Shown in pieces: positions 25,282 to 37,199 of a stretch of DNA of 64,000 bases. The stretch is from Telopea speciosissima (lineage: Eukaryota > Streptophyta > Magnoliopsida > Proteales > Proteaceae), in NCBI RefSeq assembly GCF_018873765.1, contig NC_057924.1, positions 3,596,001-3,660,000 on the forward strand. The letters run 5' to 3'. The position numbers and the translations under genes were made by a program. Each line of letters starts with the position of its first letter. Position 1 is the first letter of the stretch. The notes below the pieces were generated by a model. That model ran no database searches. It was not told the DNA's origin and was given only the letters and a program-made list of their open reading frames with translations.

Positions 25282-28200
25282 CATTTTAGTCCTCTCTCCT
25301 CAGCCTTTCTTCTTTCCACTGAAGGCCATCCACTCATGTAATCACACCCTGTTTGTGCACTCTCAATCTCTCTTTCTTGAGCATGTGAATTTCTATTTAC
25401 TCGAATCTTGTGGTACCCTTTCGTGGGTCCACTGACCTAGCGTGAGAAATGCCATTACATGCCAAGTTTAGATCCTTTACCCATTTTTCTATTCTGAAGC
25501 AAACAAGGATCATCATCTATGGTGTTTCCCTCTTTCTAAGATAAAATTAAGAATGCAAATAAAAAAAGGAAAGAGCTGCTGCAACTTGGAAACCCTTCCA
25601 CTGTTTCTCATGTGCGAGGATCATAGTTGTACCATTCAGGAAGGCAAAACATTCTCGAGCTGTACAGAATGGATATTATTAATTAAACAAGATTCTCCTT
25701 TTCTTTCTTGAATCTTCCAACTTTATTAGATCTGCTCCTATGTTGAAAACACTTTTAAAAATTTAAGATCACCACCATAAAGTAAACCCCAAAATTTTAA
25801 GAAAAGAAGGAAGTGGACTGAAGGAAGGAAGGAGGGAGGGAGGGGGGGGGGGGGAGAGGGACCTTAAATGTCGGAGATTCTATATCTCTCTCTCTTTTGC
25901 TGCAAAGATTCTTCTTGCCTGCCTCGTTCAGATTCAGCTCTTACATAGAGAAAGATGGGTGCTGGTCACATGGAATGTAGTCCGCTTTACTTCTATTATT
26001 GGGATTTTCTTACTTATAAACAACCTTATTTGAATCTAAGAGCATGCTCTAGGACACACACATTGCTTCATTTGCTTGGGCCAATGTTATTAAACTCAAA
26101 TCCAGCTGATTTGGATCCATCAATTCTAAGTCGATTTTGCATTCTCAAATGATAAAAAATAGTTGTTTCTATTGTCTGAGAATACGAAATCGATCTAAAA
26201 TGTATATCAAATTCAACCCTATAAACATGGATCATCTGGAACTGGAATTGAGCTTATTTTGGCCGAATCCGATCAATTCCAGACCAATTTCAATCGTTTC
26301 TAGGATGATTATACTTATTTCTTAGTGTTTAGACCTTGTTCAATACTTTCTTGCTCTTTAATAGTCGGAGGAGGGTATACCCTAGGTTAAAATATAGAGA
26401 ACCCAACCAATTAGGTGACATGCTCTCTTCATAAAATGGTTCAAGGTACCAGCATTGTATTATTCGACACATGTCAGCTGGAGATGGATATCCATATGGA
26501 TTGGTTGTATGAGTCAAGAAAGCTTTTTTGAATTTACTTTGCAATAGGGGTGCAAGTTTGGCCCACTCGACTTGAGCCTGCCCTGAGCCTAAACATTGCC
26601 TAGGCTAAAAGATACCATGGCCTTGAGGGAGATGTAGGGACTAGGTCAGGCCGAAAAGAAGAAGATAGGGTTGGACTGGGTTGGTTCGGGCTCAGCCCAA
26701 GGCCTCATCCTTGGCCCAGCCTGGTTATGACTCAAGATTAGAAATTTTCAGCCATGTGCAGACTCAGGGCGGGTAAGGGTTGGATTTTTCAGATCTGAGT
26801 TAGGGCCGGACCTGGGCTAGAGCCCAACTAATGAGACTCAGAATTGGATTAGGGTTTAAAAAGCCTAGCCCAATCCGACCCTGTTGTAGCGCTAATTTTT
26901 TGAAACTATTTTTTTTTGGGGGGGAGGGGGGGCGGGCAGGCGGGGAGACAAGACTTTTCCTGACATTCAAGCCATGCTTGAGATGGATGCCTGAGGGAGG
27001 AATTTTTATCACCAACGGTTCCCATGCCCGGTACGGTTCCCTAGTGCCTCTAATAAAAGGGGAGTGGATCCCACCCAGGCAATGTATTCGGTCAGGGGGT
27101 GGAATGATCATTTCAGCCCCCCTATGAGAGGAACCACACAATCGTATCGATCAACGAACCTCAGAGGATAAAGGTCTGGGCTTCGCATTGTGGAACAGTG
27201 GCCTTTTTGTCATTGTCTTCAAACTCACATGTTAGCGCACAACACCTGTCGGACTTTTTGGCCTTTGCTTTCCGTTGTCACCTGTTATTTGTTATGAGGT
27301 ATTGGTTCAAGAGTGCTTCTTGGTCTTGGGTTCTTGGGCTTTTGGGTTCTTGGGCTTTTTCCTCCTATGCCAGGTCATTGGCCCTTACCCCTTTGTACAT
27401 CTATTTTACCTTTTCCAAGTAATGGAATCATTTTACCAAAAAAAAAGTAATGGAATCACGTATTTGAAACAAAATTTGGCGGGGGACAAAAACACCCACA
27501 TTTCGGTTTCCACAATTCGTGCGTGTTAGAAAAGTTTTTCTATCATTGGTTGCACGTTTCTCTCCTCAGCTCTAACCTCTAATGAATTAAGAATGGTTCA
27601 TATTCTTGGCCAACCTGGAATCTTAAAGATTTGGGCCGGGTCCTCTTATCCATCTGATTCTGAATTTCTGATTGCTGCCACGGGGAGTTGAACCAGTTTG
27701 ATGAGTGATCAAGAATTCGGGTTCATACGGTAAACTCCATTCAAAATAGGACCTGTATTTAATATCTCCTTCCAACCTGAACCAATCGAACTGATTGAAA
27801 AATGATTGGTTCTAGCCAAAACTGGTCATCCCAATCGAAATTTGGACCAAACCAACGGATTGACACCTCTACCCCTCACTAAAATTCGTGGTACTGGAAC
27901 AACTTGGAGTTAAACCTGAACCGGGCCACGACCCTAATTGGCACGATTTCATGTACAGGGTCATGGAAATTCTAACACGTTGACGAATGAAAAGTTAGGT
28001 GCGAAATATGTGGCCCACATCAACTGCTGAACCGTTGACGATTCCAAAATAAGGAAATAAGAAGAGGTCAACAGATTTGTGAGTCCTCGTCACGTCCATT
28101 GTACTGGAGAGAGTCATGTCTATCTCTGGTTTTTTGTTTTTGGGGTTTTTTTAAAGGTAAACTCTCAACGTCTATCTCTGCCACCCATTCGAAAACCACT

Positions 28201-28640
28201 CTCTTTCAGAGCTTCAATGAAGGGCTTGAAATCAAAATTTCACGAAGGAGGTGCTCCTTCTTCCTTCTCTCCATTCCCAACTCTAAACCTCTAACCTCCT
28301 CTTCCTCCCATTTCGCTTGCTTAACCCATATCAATAGGACTCGAAAGGTTTCTCTCAGACTCAAAAGCCAAGGAAGGAAGGAGAAGACCCTGGGGTTAAA
28401 GGGTTAATTAAAGCTTGAATTCCTCTTTGCGCAACAAGGAAGGAAGGAGAAGAGGTGGTGGCGTAAGTGGGTCTGAAACTCTTGCCACTTTCTTCCTCTC
28501 CGCTTTCTCTACTTATCAGTTTCCATTAAAATCTTGTTCGTTAATTTAATCTGTCTCTGCAAGTTTTGTTGGTACCTGAGAGATTGGAAAACAGAGAGGA
28601 CGGAAGCGAGAAGACGAGGAATTGATTAACAGTAATAACA

Positions 28641-30440
28641 ATGTCAAGCAAGCTGAGGAAGGCAATAGGAGCAGTGAAGGATCAGACGAGCATCGGACTT
28701 GCCCTGGTAGCCAAAAACAACTCCTCGAATCTGGAAATCGCAATTCTCAAGGCCACAACTCATGACGCCGTGCCAATCGAAGAGAAGTATGTGAACGAGA
28801 TTCTCCTCTACATCTCCTCTTCCAAGCACTACGCAGCTGCTTGTGCGCAGGCCATCGCTAAGCGCATTGGCCGCACGCGCAAATGGATAGTGGCACTCAA
28901 ATCCCTAATGCTCGTCCTCCGCATCTTCCAAGACGGAGACCCTCACTTCCCACGCGAAGTCCTCCTTGCCATGAAACGAGGTGCCAAGATCCTAAACCTC
29001 TCCAGCTTCCGTGACGATTCTAACTCAAGCCCTTGGGACTTCACCGCCTTCGTTCGCACCTTCGCACTCTATCTGGATAAACGTCTCGAGGGCTTCCTTA
29101 CGGGCAAGCTCCAGCGCAGGGCTGTCTATAAGGAACAGAACAATAAACACAGAAACCATCGCAGGAACGAGTCCGTGTGCGACATGAAGCCCCCTGTTTT
29201 GCTGGATCGTATCAACCACTGGCAGTGCTTGCTCGATCGGGCAATCGCTACCAGGCCAACCGGTGCCGCCAAATGCAACCGTCTTGTGCAGATCTCTCTC
29301 TACTCCATTGTCAGGGAGAGCTTCGATCTCTACCGTGACATCTCCGACGGCCTCGCTCTTCTCCTCGATAGCTTCTTTCACCTCCAATATCAATCCTGTT
29401 CCGACGCGTTTCAGTCCTGCGTTAAGGCCTCGAAGCAATTCGACGAATTGTGTGGGTTTTACACCTTGTGCAAGAATATCGGTGTGGGACGCTCGTCGGA
29501 GTATCCGAGCGTCCAGAAGATCTCCGATGAGCTCATAGACACGCTTAAAGAATTCCTCAAAGATCAAGCATCTTTCCCTACTGGGGCTCCGAGGCCACCG
29601 CTCCAGCCTGCCGCCTACTTGCTTCTCCCTTCGCCTTCACCACCACCACCTGACTGCTCTGCATCGACTTCTGGACGGCTCGAAAATGTTGACCAACAAT
29701 CCGATGAAGGATCCGAGACTCACAACCGACGCGCCTCGCTAGAGGACCTGATCTGCGTGACTGACGCAGTAACAAGCCCATCCATCTCCATGGGTCAACA
29801 CCAATTTGAGAAATTTTCCCAAATTGAAGATTTGACGAATTTGAATGTGAATCCGAATCAAACTGGGACGGCTTCAATGGAGATGGACCTATTATTCTTC
29901 GACGATGATGATGATCAGCAGACACCGGTGTCTGTAGAAACTGCAGGCCACGGCGGCGGAGGAAGAGAAGGGTGGGAGCTCGTGCTGGCGGAGACTGCGA
30001 GTGACATGTCCATGCCATCGTCTTCCCAAGCAGATTCTGGCTTCGAACCCTCGTTTCTGGATAGCCTTTACAGCAATCAGGCCCCAGTAGTCCAGCTCCA
30101 ACAACCCACCTACAACCCATTCCTCCAGGACACTAGTGGGATTGATGAGACATCCACCATTGCCTCTGCACAAACAGCAATTGTTCCCGTCGTCGTCGTC
30201 TCCGATACATTTTCTTCCCTCCCAACGTTTCAGGCAACCCCAAAATTCAGTGCGCAGAAATCCGAAGACCTCATGGCATCAAACTGGAACGTAGAAGATG
30301 ATCCTTTCGCACCATTTCCTTCTCAAACGGATCAAATCTTGGATACTTCCACCAATCAACAACAGCAACTGCTACGTGAACAGCAGTTGTGGTTGCAAAA
30401 CCAAAACGAAATTATAGCTAGGCATGTAAATATAACTTGA
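28641..30440 (+). CDS. ANTH-domain clathrin assembly protein (AP180/PICALM-like)
   Basis: This is a 599-residue, single-exon endocytic adaptor that binds phosphoinositides and recruits clathrin at the plasma membrane or trans-Golgi. Residues about 1-300 form an ANTH domain. It starts MSSKLRKAIGAVKDQTSIGLA, has the lipid-binding stretch KATTHDAVPIEEKYV and includes RKWIVALKSLMLVLRIFQDG. The C-terminal half is low-complexity, rich in Ser, Pro and Asp. It carries an NPF tripeptide at residues 492-494 (EH-domain ligand), a DPF at 554-556 (adaptin/clathrin-type ligand) and a Gln-rich end. Its length and intronless form match the plant putative clathrin assembly proteins of the At4g02650/At1g03050 type, a family assignment made from memory. 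Acidic runs (DDDDDQQ) precede the motif region. Confidence 0.93.
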   Translation: MSSKLRKAIGAVKDQTSIGLALVAKNNSSNLEIAILKATTHDAVPIEEKYVNEILLYISSSKHYAAACAQAIAKRIGRTRKWIVALKSLMLVLRIFQDGDPHFPREVLLAMKRGAKILNLSSFRDDSNSSPWDFTAFVRTFALYLDKRLEGFLTGKLQRRAVYKEQNNKHRNHRRNESVCDMKPPVLLDRINHWQCLLDRAIATRPTGAAKCNRLVQISLYSIVRESFDLYRDISDGLALLLDSFFHLQYQSCSDAFQSCVKASKQFDELCGFYTLCKNIGVGRSSEYPSVQKISDELIDTLKEFLKDQASFPTGAPRPPLQPAAYLLLPSPSPPPPDCSASTSGRLENVDQQSDEGSETHNRRASLEDLICVTDAVTSPSISMGQHQFEKFSQIEDLTNLNVNPNQTGTASMEMDLLFFDDDDDQQTPVSVETAGHGGGGREGWELVLAETASDMSMPSSSQADSGFEPSFLDSLYSNQAPVVQLQQPTYNPFLQDTSGIDETSTIASAQTAIVPVVVVSDTFSSLPTFQATPKFSAQKSEDLMASNWNVEDDPFAPFPSQTDQILDTSTNQQQQLLREQQLWLQNQNEIIARHVNIT

Positions 30441-30839
30441 TTGAATCCCAGAACCCCAATATTAATTCATATTTTTTACAGAATTCAGAAAAAGAAAATG
30501 GAAATTCTTTAGCCTTTACTTGATTATAAATTAGCTCACATTAGCTGATTTTCACCAAGACCAGCAACTCAGGCCAGCCCATGATAAATGAGGAATTTGG
30601 GCATAAATTTGATATACATTAGGCTTAGCGGTATCAAAAGCTGGCCCACACTGGTAGGCCCAATTCGAACCGGTTCAAGCAAAGTCGGACTCATCGGTTA
30701 ATAAATGGTTCGGTGCCAGGACAAGACCGATGATTATTCGTGTGTTTTCCGACCAACACAGAAAACCAATTGGGACCACCCATTTATACTTTATAGTTTG
30801 TTTATAGCCGGATTATCTCGTTTAAAGACAGATCATGCA

Positions 30840-30990
30840 ATTTTATCCTCTCAAGTGCGGTGCACTACCTATGCACCTTTAAAGCGCATTAGACAGTACA
30901 CCTCACTTGTGCACTGGATTTTTATCCTCCCAAGTGCAGTGATCACCATCTGATACACTGGGCAATGCACCGCACTTGAGGATGAAAATC
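30840..30990. mobile_element. Inverted-repeat MITE (tcaagtgcggtgca family)
   Basis: The left end attttatcctctcaagtgcgg pairs with the right-end reverse complement attttcatcctcaagtgcgg. An additional inner direct copy (tttttatcctcccaagtgca, about 30928) lies between. A related, more decayed copy lies at about 45370-45500. No convincing target duplication was found. Confidence 0.6.
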
Positions 30991-31621
30991 CATGAGACCC
31001 AACTCACTAACTGATGCATTAGTGTGCGTATATGGGTTATGATTTTCATTTGCAGGGGGCTTTGTTCCCGCTTACGCCTGGGCGAGGGCCAAGCCCAAGC
31101 ACATCCTGTTCACTCTTTGGCCCAAAGAACCAAAGGTCTGGCTTGACAGTGTTGTGATTTGTTGGCCCAGCCCAATGTACAACTCTACTCATGAGGATGT
31201 GAGTATGGACAAAGCTCAGGAGCAGACGGAGGGATTAGTATTCCAAGGTTGAAAAACACTTCCTAGGAGCTCCTTTTTGAAGTTGAATGTCTGTCTTCTA
31301 TAAGAACTCCTTGGTTGTAAGAGATGCTCCCTTAGTGAAGTATTATTATGGCCAAGCTCAGTTCATTTCAAACAAGCTAAACCTTAGATGTGGTGGGCTC
31401 GCATTCAAAGCAGATTTCTATTATATATCCAGCCCATGTAGAGATGAACCTTAATTAGGCCCTAAGAAAAAACCTTTACTCCTTGGTGACCCACTCATTG
31501 GTATGGATCATTGCCCATTCAAAATCCAAGTTCTCATGAGTGATCACTTGACTAACTCTTTAAGACTTGGGGCCAAGTTTCTATTGACAAACACAACTAA
31601 ACAAACATAGTGGTAAGTTGA

Positions 31622-31882
31622 ATGGGGCTGAAATTTAATTTGTGGATAGATAAACTCCAAGGTCACCTTCGGGTTATCTTGCTGGCCCATGGGTTACAAC
31701 TCCCTTGCCTCTTCGTTTTTTCGGATTGCTTGCCTATTACAATGGCTTTGCATGGCTCGACTATTACTCTCGATTGGGCTTCCAAGGTTGTTGTAGATGA
31801 CATTTTGCTGTTTTGTATTAATTTTGATTTCTTTTTCTTTTGTTATAGTTCCTTGAGACTATTAGAGAGGCTCATCCATTAA
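31622..31882 (+). pseudogene. Decayed RNase H-like domain fragment, probably from a LINE-type retroelement
   Basis: An 86-codon open stretch includes ILLAHGLQLPCLFVFSDC, then LPITMALHGS, then ASKVVVDDILLF, and ends LLERLIH. The order 'GLQ - FSDC - LPxxxAL - VVxDI - F.FCY' matches the RNase H-like domain found at the end of plant non-LTR retrotransposon polyproteins, which also occurs as free fragments. No reverse transcriptase or flanking catalytic region is recognisable. It is a relic at best. Confidence 0.4.
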
Positions 31883-32070
31883 CTGAAGGAGGCTTCAGGC
31901 ATACACGGGACGATAAATATTTGAATTGAAAACTAGAATTCTATACGTGGACAATCCAAACCATTCATTCTATATCCAACGGTTAAAATGGTTGAATCAC
32001 CCTTCCACATGATACAATTAGGTGTGCCTATCCATCTAATTTGTAGACTTGCCCAGCAAGAGAAAGTTTA

Positions 32071-32147
32071 GAGAGAGAGAGAGCTGTTAATTTGTTATGT
32101 GGGAAGTATTAGGTGAAGCACCACTTAATTAGAAGATATCAGGTCAG

Positions 32148-32184
<37 letters not shown>

Positions 32185-32252
32185 TTAATTTGTTATGTGG
32201 GAGGTGTTAGGTTAAAGAGCAACACTTAACTAGAAGATATCATGCAAGAAAA
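32071..32252. repeat. Tandem duplication, 98-bp period, with GA tracts
   Basis: Both copies consist of a GA tract followed by tgttaatttgttatgtggga (starting 32085 and 32183) and then a shared tail including agaagatatca. The second GA tract is longer (about 32154-32182), so the microsatellite expanded after duplication or contracted in copy 1. Confidence 0.85.
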
Positions 32253-32847
32253 TCCAGGCTTTTGCCGTGTTTAGTTTTGTTTGTTGATCCTTCTTTTGTT
32301 TTGAGTTTGAAGTTGGAACTGCGAAGTTGGGTCCAACTTCCCAAGGAAAGAATTAAAATCTAAAATTGAAAGATCAGATCCCATGCATACATAGATTACA
32401 CAATATTCCAAGTGTAAATTAGGAACCAGTTTTGGGTTTTTGAGTTGATGCTGTGACTTTGTGAAAGCGAGAATACCCACCCACCAAATGGTAGCAGACA
32501 CATCGCTGAAAAGCCGAAAAAAGTTCCCTTCCCTTGTTGAACTGCAGCACCCGTAAGGTTTGACTTCTCCACATTCGAGAGAAAAGGACCCTTCAAGAGG
32601 TAACTAATAAATATTTTAACTCAAAAACTGCATCAAATCAAGAGACCACTCTCCACTCTCCACTCTCCAGCCTTCCTTCCGGTATCTGTTTTGTCATTTG
32701 TGGGTCAGACTTTGTGAGCGTGACTGACTCTGTGAGGTTGTGACACTGTGACTTCTTTTTTTTCTTTAAATCTTTTAAAATCTTTTAAAGGGAACGGATC
32801 CCTTATATCCGTATCATACACGTTTCAAGGAGAAGAGTAATTTCAAT

Positions 32848-33064
32848 CATGGTTATTTGTATCGGTAGTGATGGTTGTCGTCAATACCAATATTGATACG
32901 AAACGGAGAAGAGTAATTTCAATCATGATTATACGTATCGGTAGTGATGGTTGTATCGATCATCGTTAATATCAATATTGATACGAAACGGATCAGGCCA
33001 TATCAAATGTATCGACAATAGTGATATGTATCGCAGATTACACCGATACAATATTAGAATCATG
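32848..33064. mobile_element. hAT-like MITE, 217 bp, with a duplicated 5' end
   Basis: The left end is CATGGTTATTTGTATCGG. The right end, reverse-complemented, is CATGATTCTAATATTG. The flanks are atttcaat (32840-32847) and atttcgat (33065-33072), a 7-of-8 target duplication. Internally the element's 5' end together with its upstream flank is repeated with a 76-bp offset (ggagaagagtaatttcaat at 32829 and 32905). Confidence 0.65.
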
Positions 33065-33101
33065 ATTTCGATGGATATCAATTCATATACAAGGGACCAA
33101 C

Positions 33102-33137
<36 letters not shown>

Positions 33138-36100
33138 CAGTTCACTCCTTGCTGAGGGTCCATATTTTTGTCCTGTTGGCAAAAGTAAGGGTTTTGGCCG
33201 ATTTTACATACTTTAGGATTAAGCCAATGACTCTTGCTATACAAAAACGATTCAACCATTGAGTCAAGTACGAGAAAATAGACCTATAAGACAAAATGGT
33301 GCAACTGGAGTTCTCCTCAGGGCAGTCACGTAACTGCCTTTTTTTTTCCATCTTTTGCTTTAGAAAAAAGTTTGTCCTTGTTCACCATCGGTGAGGAGGA
33401 TCAATGGACTATCATTTTCTTTCTCAATTGTACAAAATCTTGTGTGTAGAAGACTCTGGCCATTGCGAGGTTTAAGGAAGATCATAATGTATGTAAAATT
33501 ACCTCAATTTCATGGAAAAGCTTTTTTTTCCAACTCAAATCCACAACCCCTAGGTCACAATGGAACAACCTTATTATTGCATTTCGATCCACAAAATCTT
33601 CTCCTATCCGTTAATTATTTCACTTCTTATGCAATTAAATATGAAAATCCAATGGAATGGAATGAATATTAACTCCATCCACCTGCCATGATCGATTATG
33701 GACCCTTGGTTTAATGGGGACACTATTATCCCAAAAAAATATATATATAACATAAAGGCAAAAGGTTTTCTACTCTATACAAAGTAGAAAATGTTAATTG
33801 CTTCACACATCTATTTGTGCTATAGAGAATGATGAGGTGGCAATTTGACTATTAAACATCTAAAAAATTGTTTTACATTGGGCAAATATTCCAAACAAGT
33901 GGTATCTGTTTGTTTGTTTTTTTTTTTTTGTTTTTTTTTGTTTTTTTTTGTTTTGGGGGTGGTGAATAGCATTTGAACCGGATCCATTCCAGGTTTTTGA
34001 ACCCTGGGTCCCTCTTCAATAACATCAGCACATGGTTTTTGGCTTAATTACTTGGTCATTGAATCAGCACATGATCCAATGACCATGAATTTGCAGAACC
34101 GGCCCTTTATGATGCAGTGAGTATAACAGTCCTAACTCCTATGACTTGTCTATTCATTCATGACTCCACCTTTGACACTGGGCTCCTATTGAATCCCAAC
34201 CAATCTGTTCAAGTGTTTTTACAAATTCTTAAGGAAAAATAATAATCCAAAGGCAGATTTTCAAGATATTAATTTTTGGAGTAGTTGGTTTATTAAGAGG
34301 AGTTGGGGATTCATCCAAAGCATGCGACCAAAACTTTATCATAACTGGTAACCAAGGTTATAGATATCGGTATCGGCGATGGTATCAGTCAGCCCACCAA
34401 TACTATTATAGGGAATGTTAAAAGTTGTTCCGCAAGCGGCACCGGTATGCCTTATTAGAACCGAGTAGTTAAAGCTCAAAACTTGATCAATCGGTAAGTA
34501 AACGTTTCAGTGATGGCCTAGACCAATTATTATTCGAACATTCATAGTGCTTGATTGTAGTCCAATGGGACCCCAATCACGACCTACCAGCACCGGTAAC
34601 TTACCAAGACCAACCCTGTATAGCCTATTTATAACCTGATTAGCCCATTTATAGCTTGATCAGCTTGATTTATTGGCTGTCTAAAGCCTACTTATAATCC
34701 AATTGGTCCATTTAATGACCGATTATAATTCAATTAACTTCTCAAGCCCCGACTAACTTGAGCCTAATTACAAACCAGTAACCAATCAAACAAAAGTAAA
34801 CATGTCCATGTAGCCTATGAGGACCGATTGACTAAATGACGTGGTTAATGTACATGACCTTAAATTAGTGGGGACTGATTAGACCCGATCGAAACCAACC
34901 AATTGACATCCCAAGATATTGATATTGGCACGATATGGATCAGACCATCTTGGTTTATATCTAGCCATATTGGGTGTAAATTAAAAAGGCACCACTTTTT
35001 GGCCAATAGACGGATCTACATTAGTATCGTATCAACATCATATATCGATGCTACTGATATGACCGAAACTATACCCGAATTATTATCTTCTCCAATTCCC
35101 TAAAGCTTCGCAGGTCGGCAGTGCCAGGTGGATAGCTCAACATAAACAATGAAGTTGGACCATTGGATGTCTAAGTTGCCACATGACGGCATCTCCACCT
35201 AACATTGCCGCACTGCCAGGTTTAGGGAATTGAAGAGGATAATTTTCCTACAATACCCATACCATGATCCATGGAGAGTTGAGAAACAGGAATGTAGGAT
35301 TACATAACCTAATCTTACTATGTCACAATCCCTATTGCTTGTCACAGTTGGAACAAAAGAACACTGATTAAAACAAGAACGAAATCAACTTCTTTAATTG
35401 CAAGTGAAATATTGAATGCTTCCCTCTGAAACTCAGTAATGGCATTAATTGCCGCAGGAACAGTCAGACACGGAGAAAAGCAGCCATGAGTCTATGACTC
35501 CGTGCCGTAACTGTCATTCTAACTCTGTTAAGTTGTGAAAAAAAAAAAATGATATTGAAGCCATGAAGGTAATAATGGAAACATCTGAGAGAGAGAGAGC
35601 GCTTTACAGCTTGTTTGTGCAGGTTCCTGAAGGTTTTCGCAGGAAATATAGCCAGAAAAGCCAGAAAAGCCAAGTAGCGCACTTTTCTTTGAGAGACAGA
35701 GAGAGAGAGAGAGAGAGGGGGGGGAGACCGGAGACATGTGAAGACTGATGAGGAATGGACCACAAAAGATAATAGTCAGACCCCACCACCACTACCACCG
35801 TATCTAACTCTTAGTTTCTTCACCCCAACACTATATTACACTTTCCCATGTGATGTCGCTGTTTGGTTCCGTCTCTCTCTCTCTCAGTCCTGACCCCTCC
35901 TCCAACCCAACTCCCTTACTTTAATCACTTCTTCCTCCTCAGTCTTCCTGCAACTGCGCCGATGCTTCCTCCTCATTCTTGATTTCTTTCAGTAAATTTA
36001 CTCCCACTCGCCCTCAACTACCACCCTCGCTTCTTCCCCCAGAAATTAAAAACTAATGTAGTATACCATTCAAGTATAGCAAGCATAGCCTACAGAGAGC

Positions 36101-37077
36101 AGAACGTGTCTGATGCGATTCAATTCTGATTCTTGAATCCATGTCAACAACAGCAATAACAATACTAGTAATAATAATTCTGTCATGATCATGTCTATAA
36201 TCAGACATATAATATTATTTTCTCCTAATAAAGAGTAAGAAGAAAAAGAACGGTCAAATAGGAGACCTATGGATTGGAGTGGGCTATGTTTGACCTTGGT
36301 TTTAGGTACCGGGTTCAGATTGACGACGATCGATACCAGTGCTGATACAGTGAACTACATCCATGGCTCAGGCCCGTTCTTCAGCTGATAAATAAACATC
36401 GCAAAAGCATCATCAGAGATCTCTCCCGACTTTGATGATCTTATTGACCCAGAAGAAGGCGGCCAAGAAATCGACCCTATCGACCCCAGAATAAGAACTG
36501 GGCCAAGTTTTCTGAATGACCCCCCCCCCCCCCCCCATTATTACTTCTTAGAAAATGAATTTGAGAGAAAAGGAAGAAAGACTGCATCATTTTTCCTTGG
36601 TTTCTTTTTCGTTCTTTTTCCATTCCAACCAGATCAATATGGGCCCAACCCATCACGAGAGAGCACGATTATATGCCCTGATTCCAGCAAATACACTCTA
36701 ATAAGGAAAGGACTAAGCTTTTGGCTTTCGTCCCTAGAAGCTTGCCCAGTTTAATAATACCTTCAGACAAAGAAAAAGGATGTCATTCTAATGTCTACCA
36801 AAGTTTCCTGCTGAGAGAGTCATCACCTACCTACAGTTTGTAATCGAAGCACTAACCCATCAGGTTTATTTGTAGTAGGAACTAATGTTTGATTTTACAG
36901 TCATCAACTACTTACATGGATTCTGTATACAGAAACGTGATGTGGCAAAATGACCATCCTGCCCCTATGAAAGGTGGAAACTCCACCTCTGCTTATGCTT
37001 TTGCACGATCTCCGACTGGCCCCCAAGCTAGCGAACACATTCCCTTTATATTTACAATTTTAATGCCCAGCTAAACC

Positions 37078-37199
37078 CAGGTTTTAAACACATTGAATCG
37101 GGATCCTAATCAAAAAATTGGTATTGGTTACGGCCAAATGGCCAGTACCGATATGGACTGGCTAATAAGGCCAATCCAATACCGATACCTAAAACCATG
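37078..37199. mobile_element. hAT-like MITE, about 122 bp
   Basis: The left end is CAGGTTTTAAACAC. The right end, reverse-complemented, is CATGGTTTTAGGTATCGG. The interior has ggtattgg and ccaatacc motifs in inverted arrangement. The flanks do not give a clean duplication, so the exact ends are approximate. Confidence 0.5.

Larger units (their letters stand above)
22189..28640. other. Intergenic region downstream of the glucanase gene
   Basis: No intact gene is recognised. The region holds a pair of diverged duplicated segments (22490-23010 and 23696-24125) and a 7-bp minisatellite (aagctga units, about 23758-23786). It also has G-runs at 22509 and 25842, a fold-back MULE-like MITE (25155-25281) and a lone hAT-like right end (ttgacacctcta, 27860-27871). 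'Gcccaagcccaacc'-type dispersed repeat sequence lies around 26560-26880. The last 500 bases are the 5' region of the ANTH gene. Confidence 0.5.

Noticed and set aside
27860-27871. hAT right-end motif ttgacacctcta
   Set aside because: No matching left end or target duplication was found nearby. It is kept only as a remark in the intergenic entry.
35860-36060. CT-rich stretch resembling a gene leader
   Set aside because: No open reading frame or splice-compatible coding exon follows on either strand.
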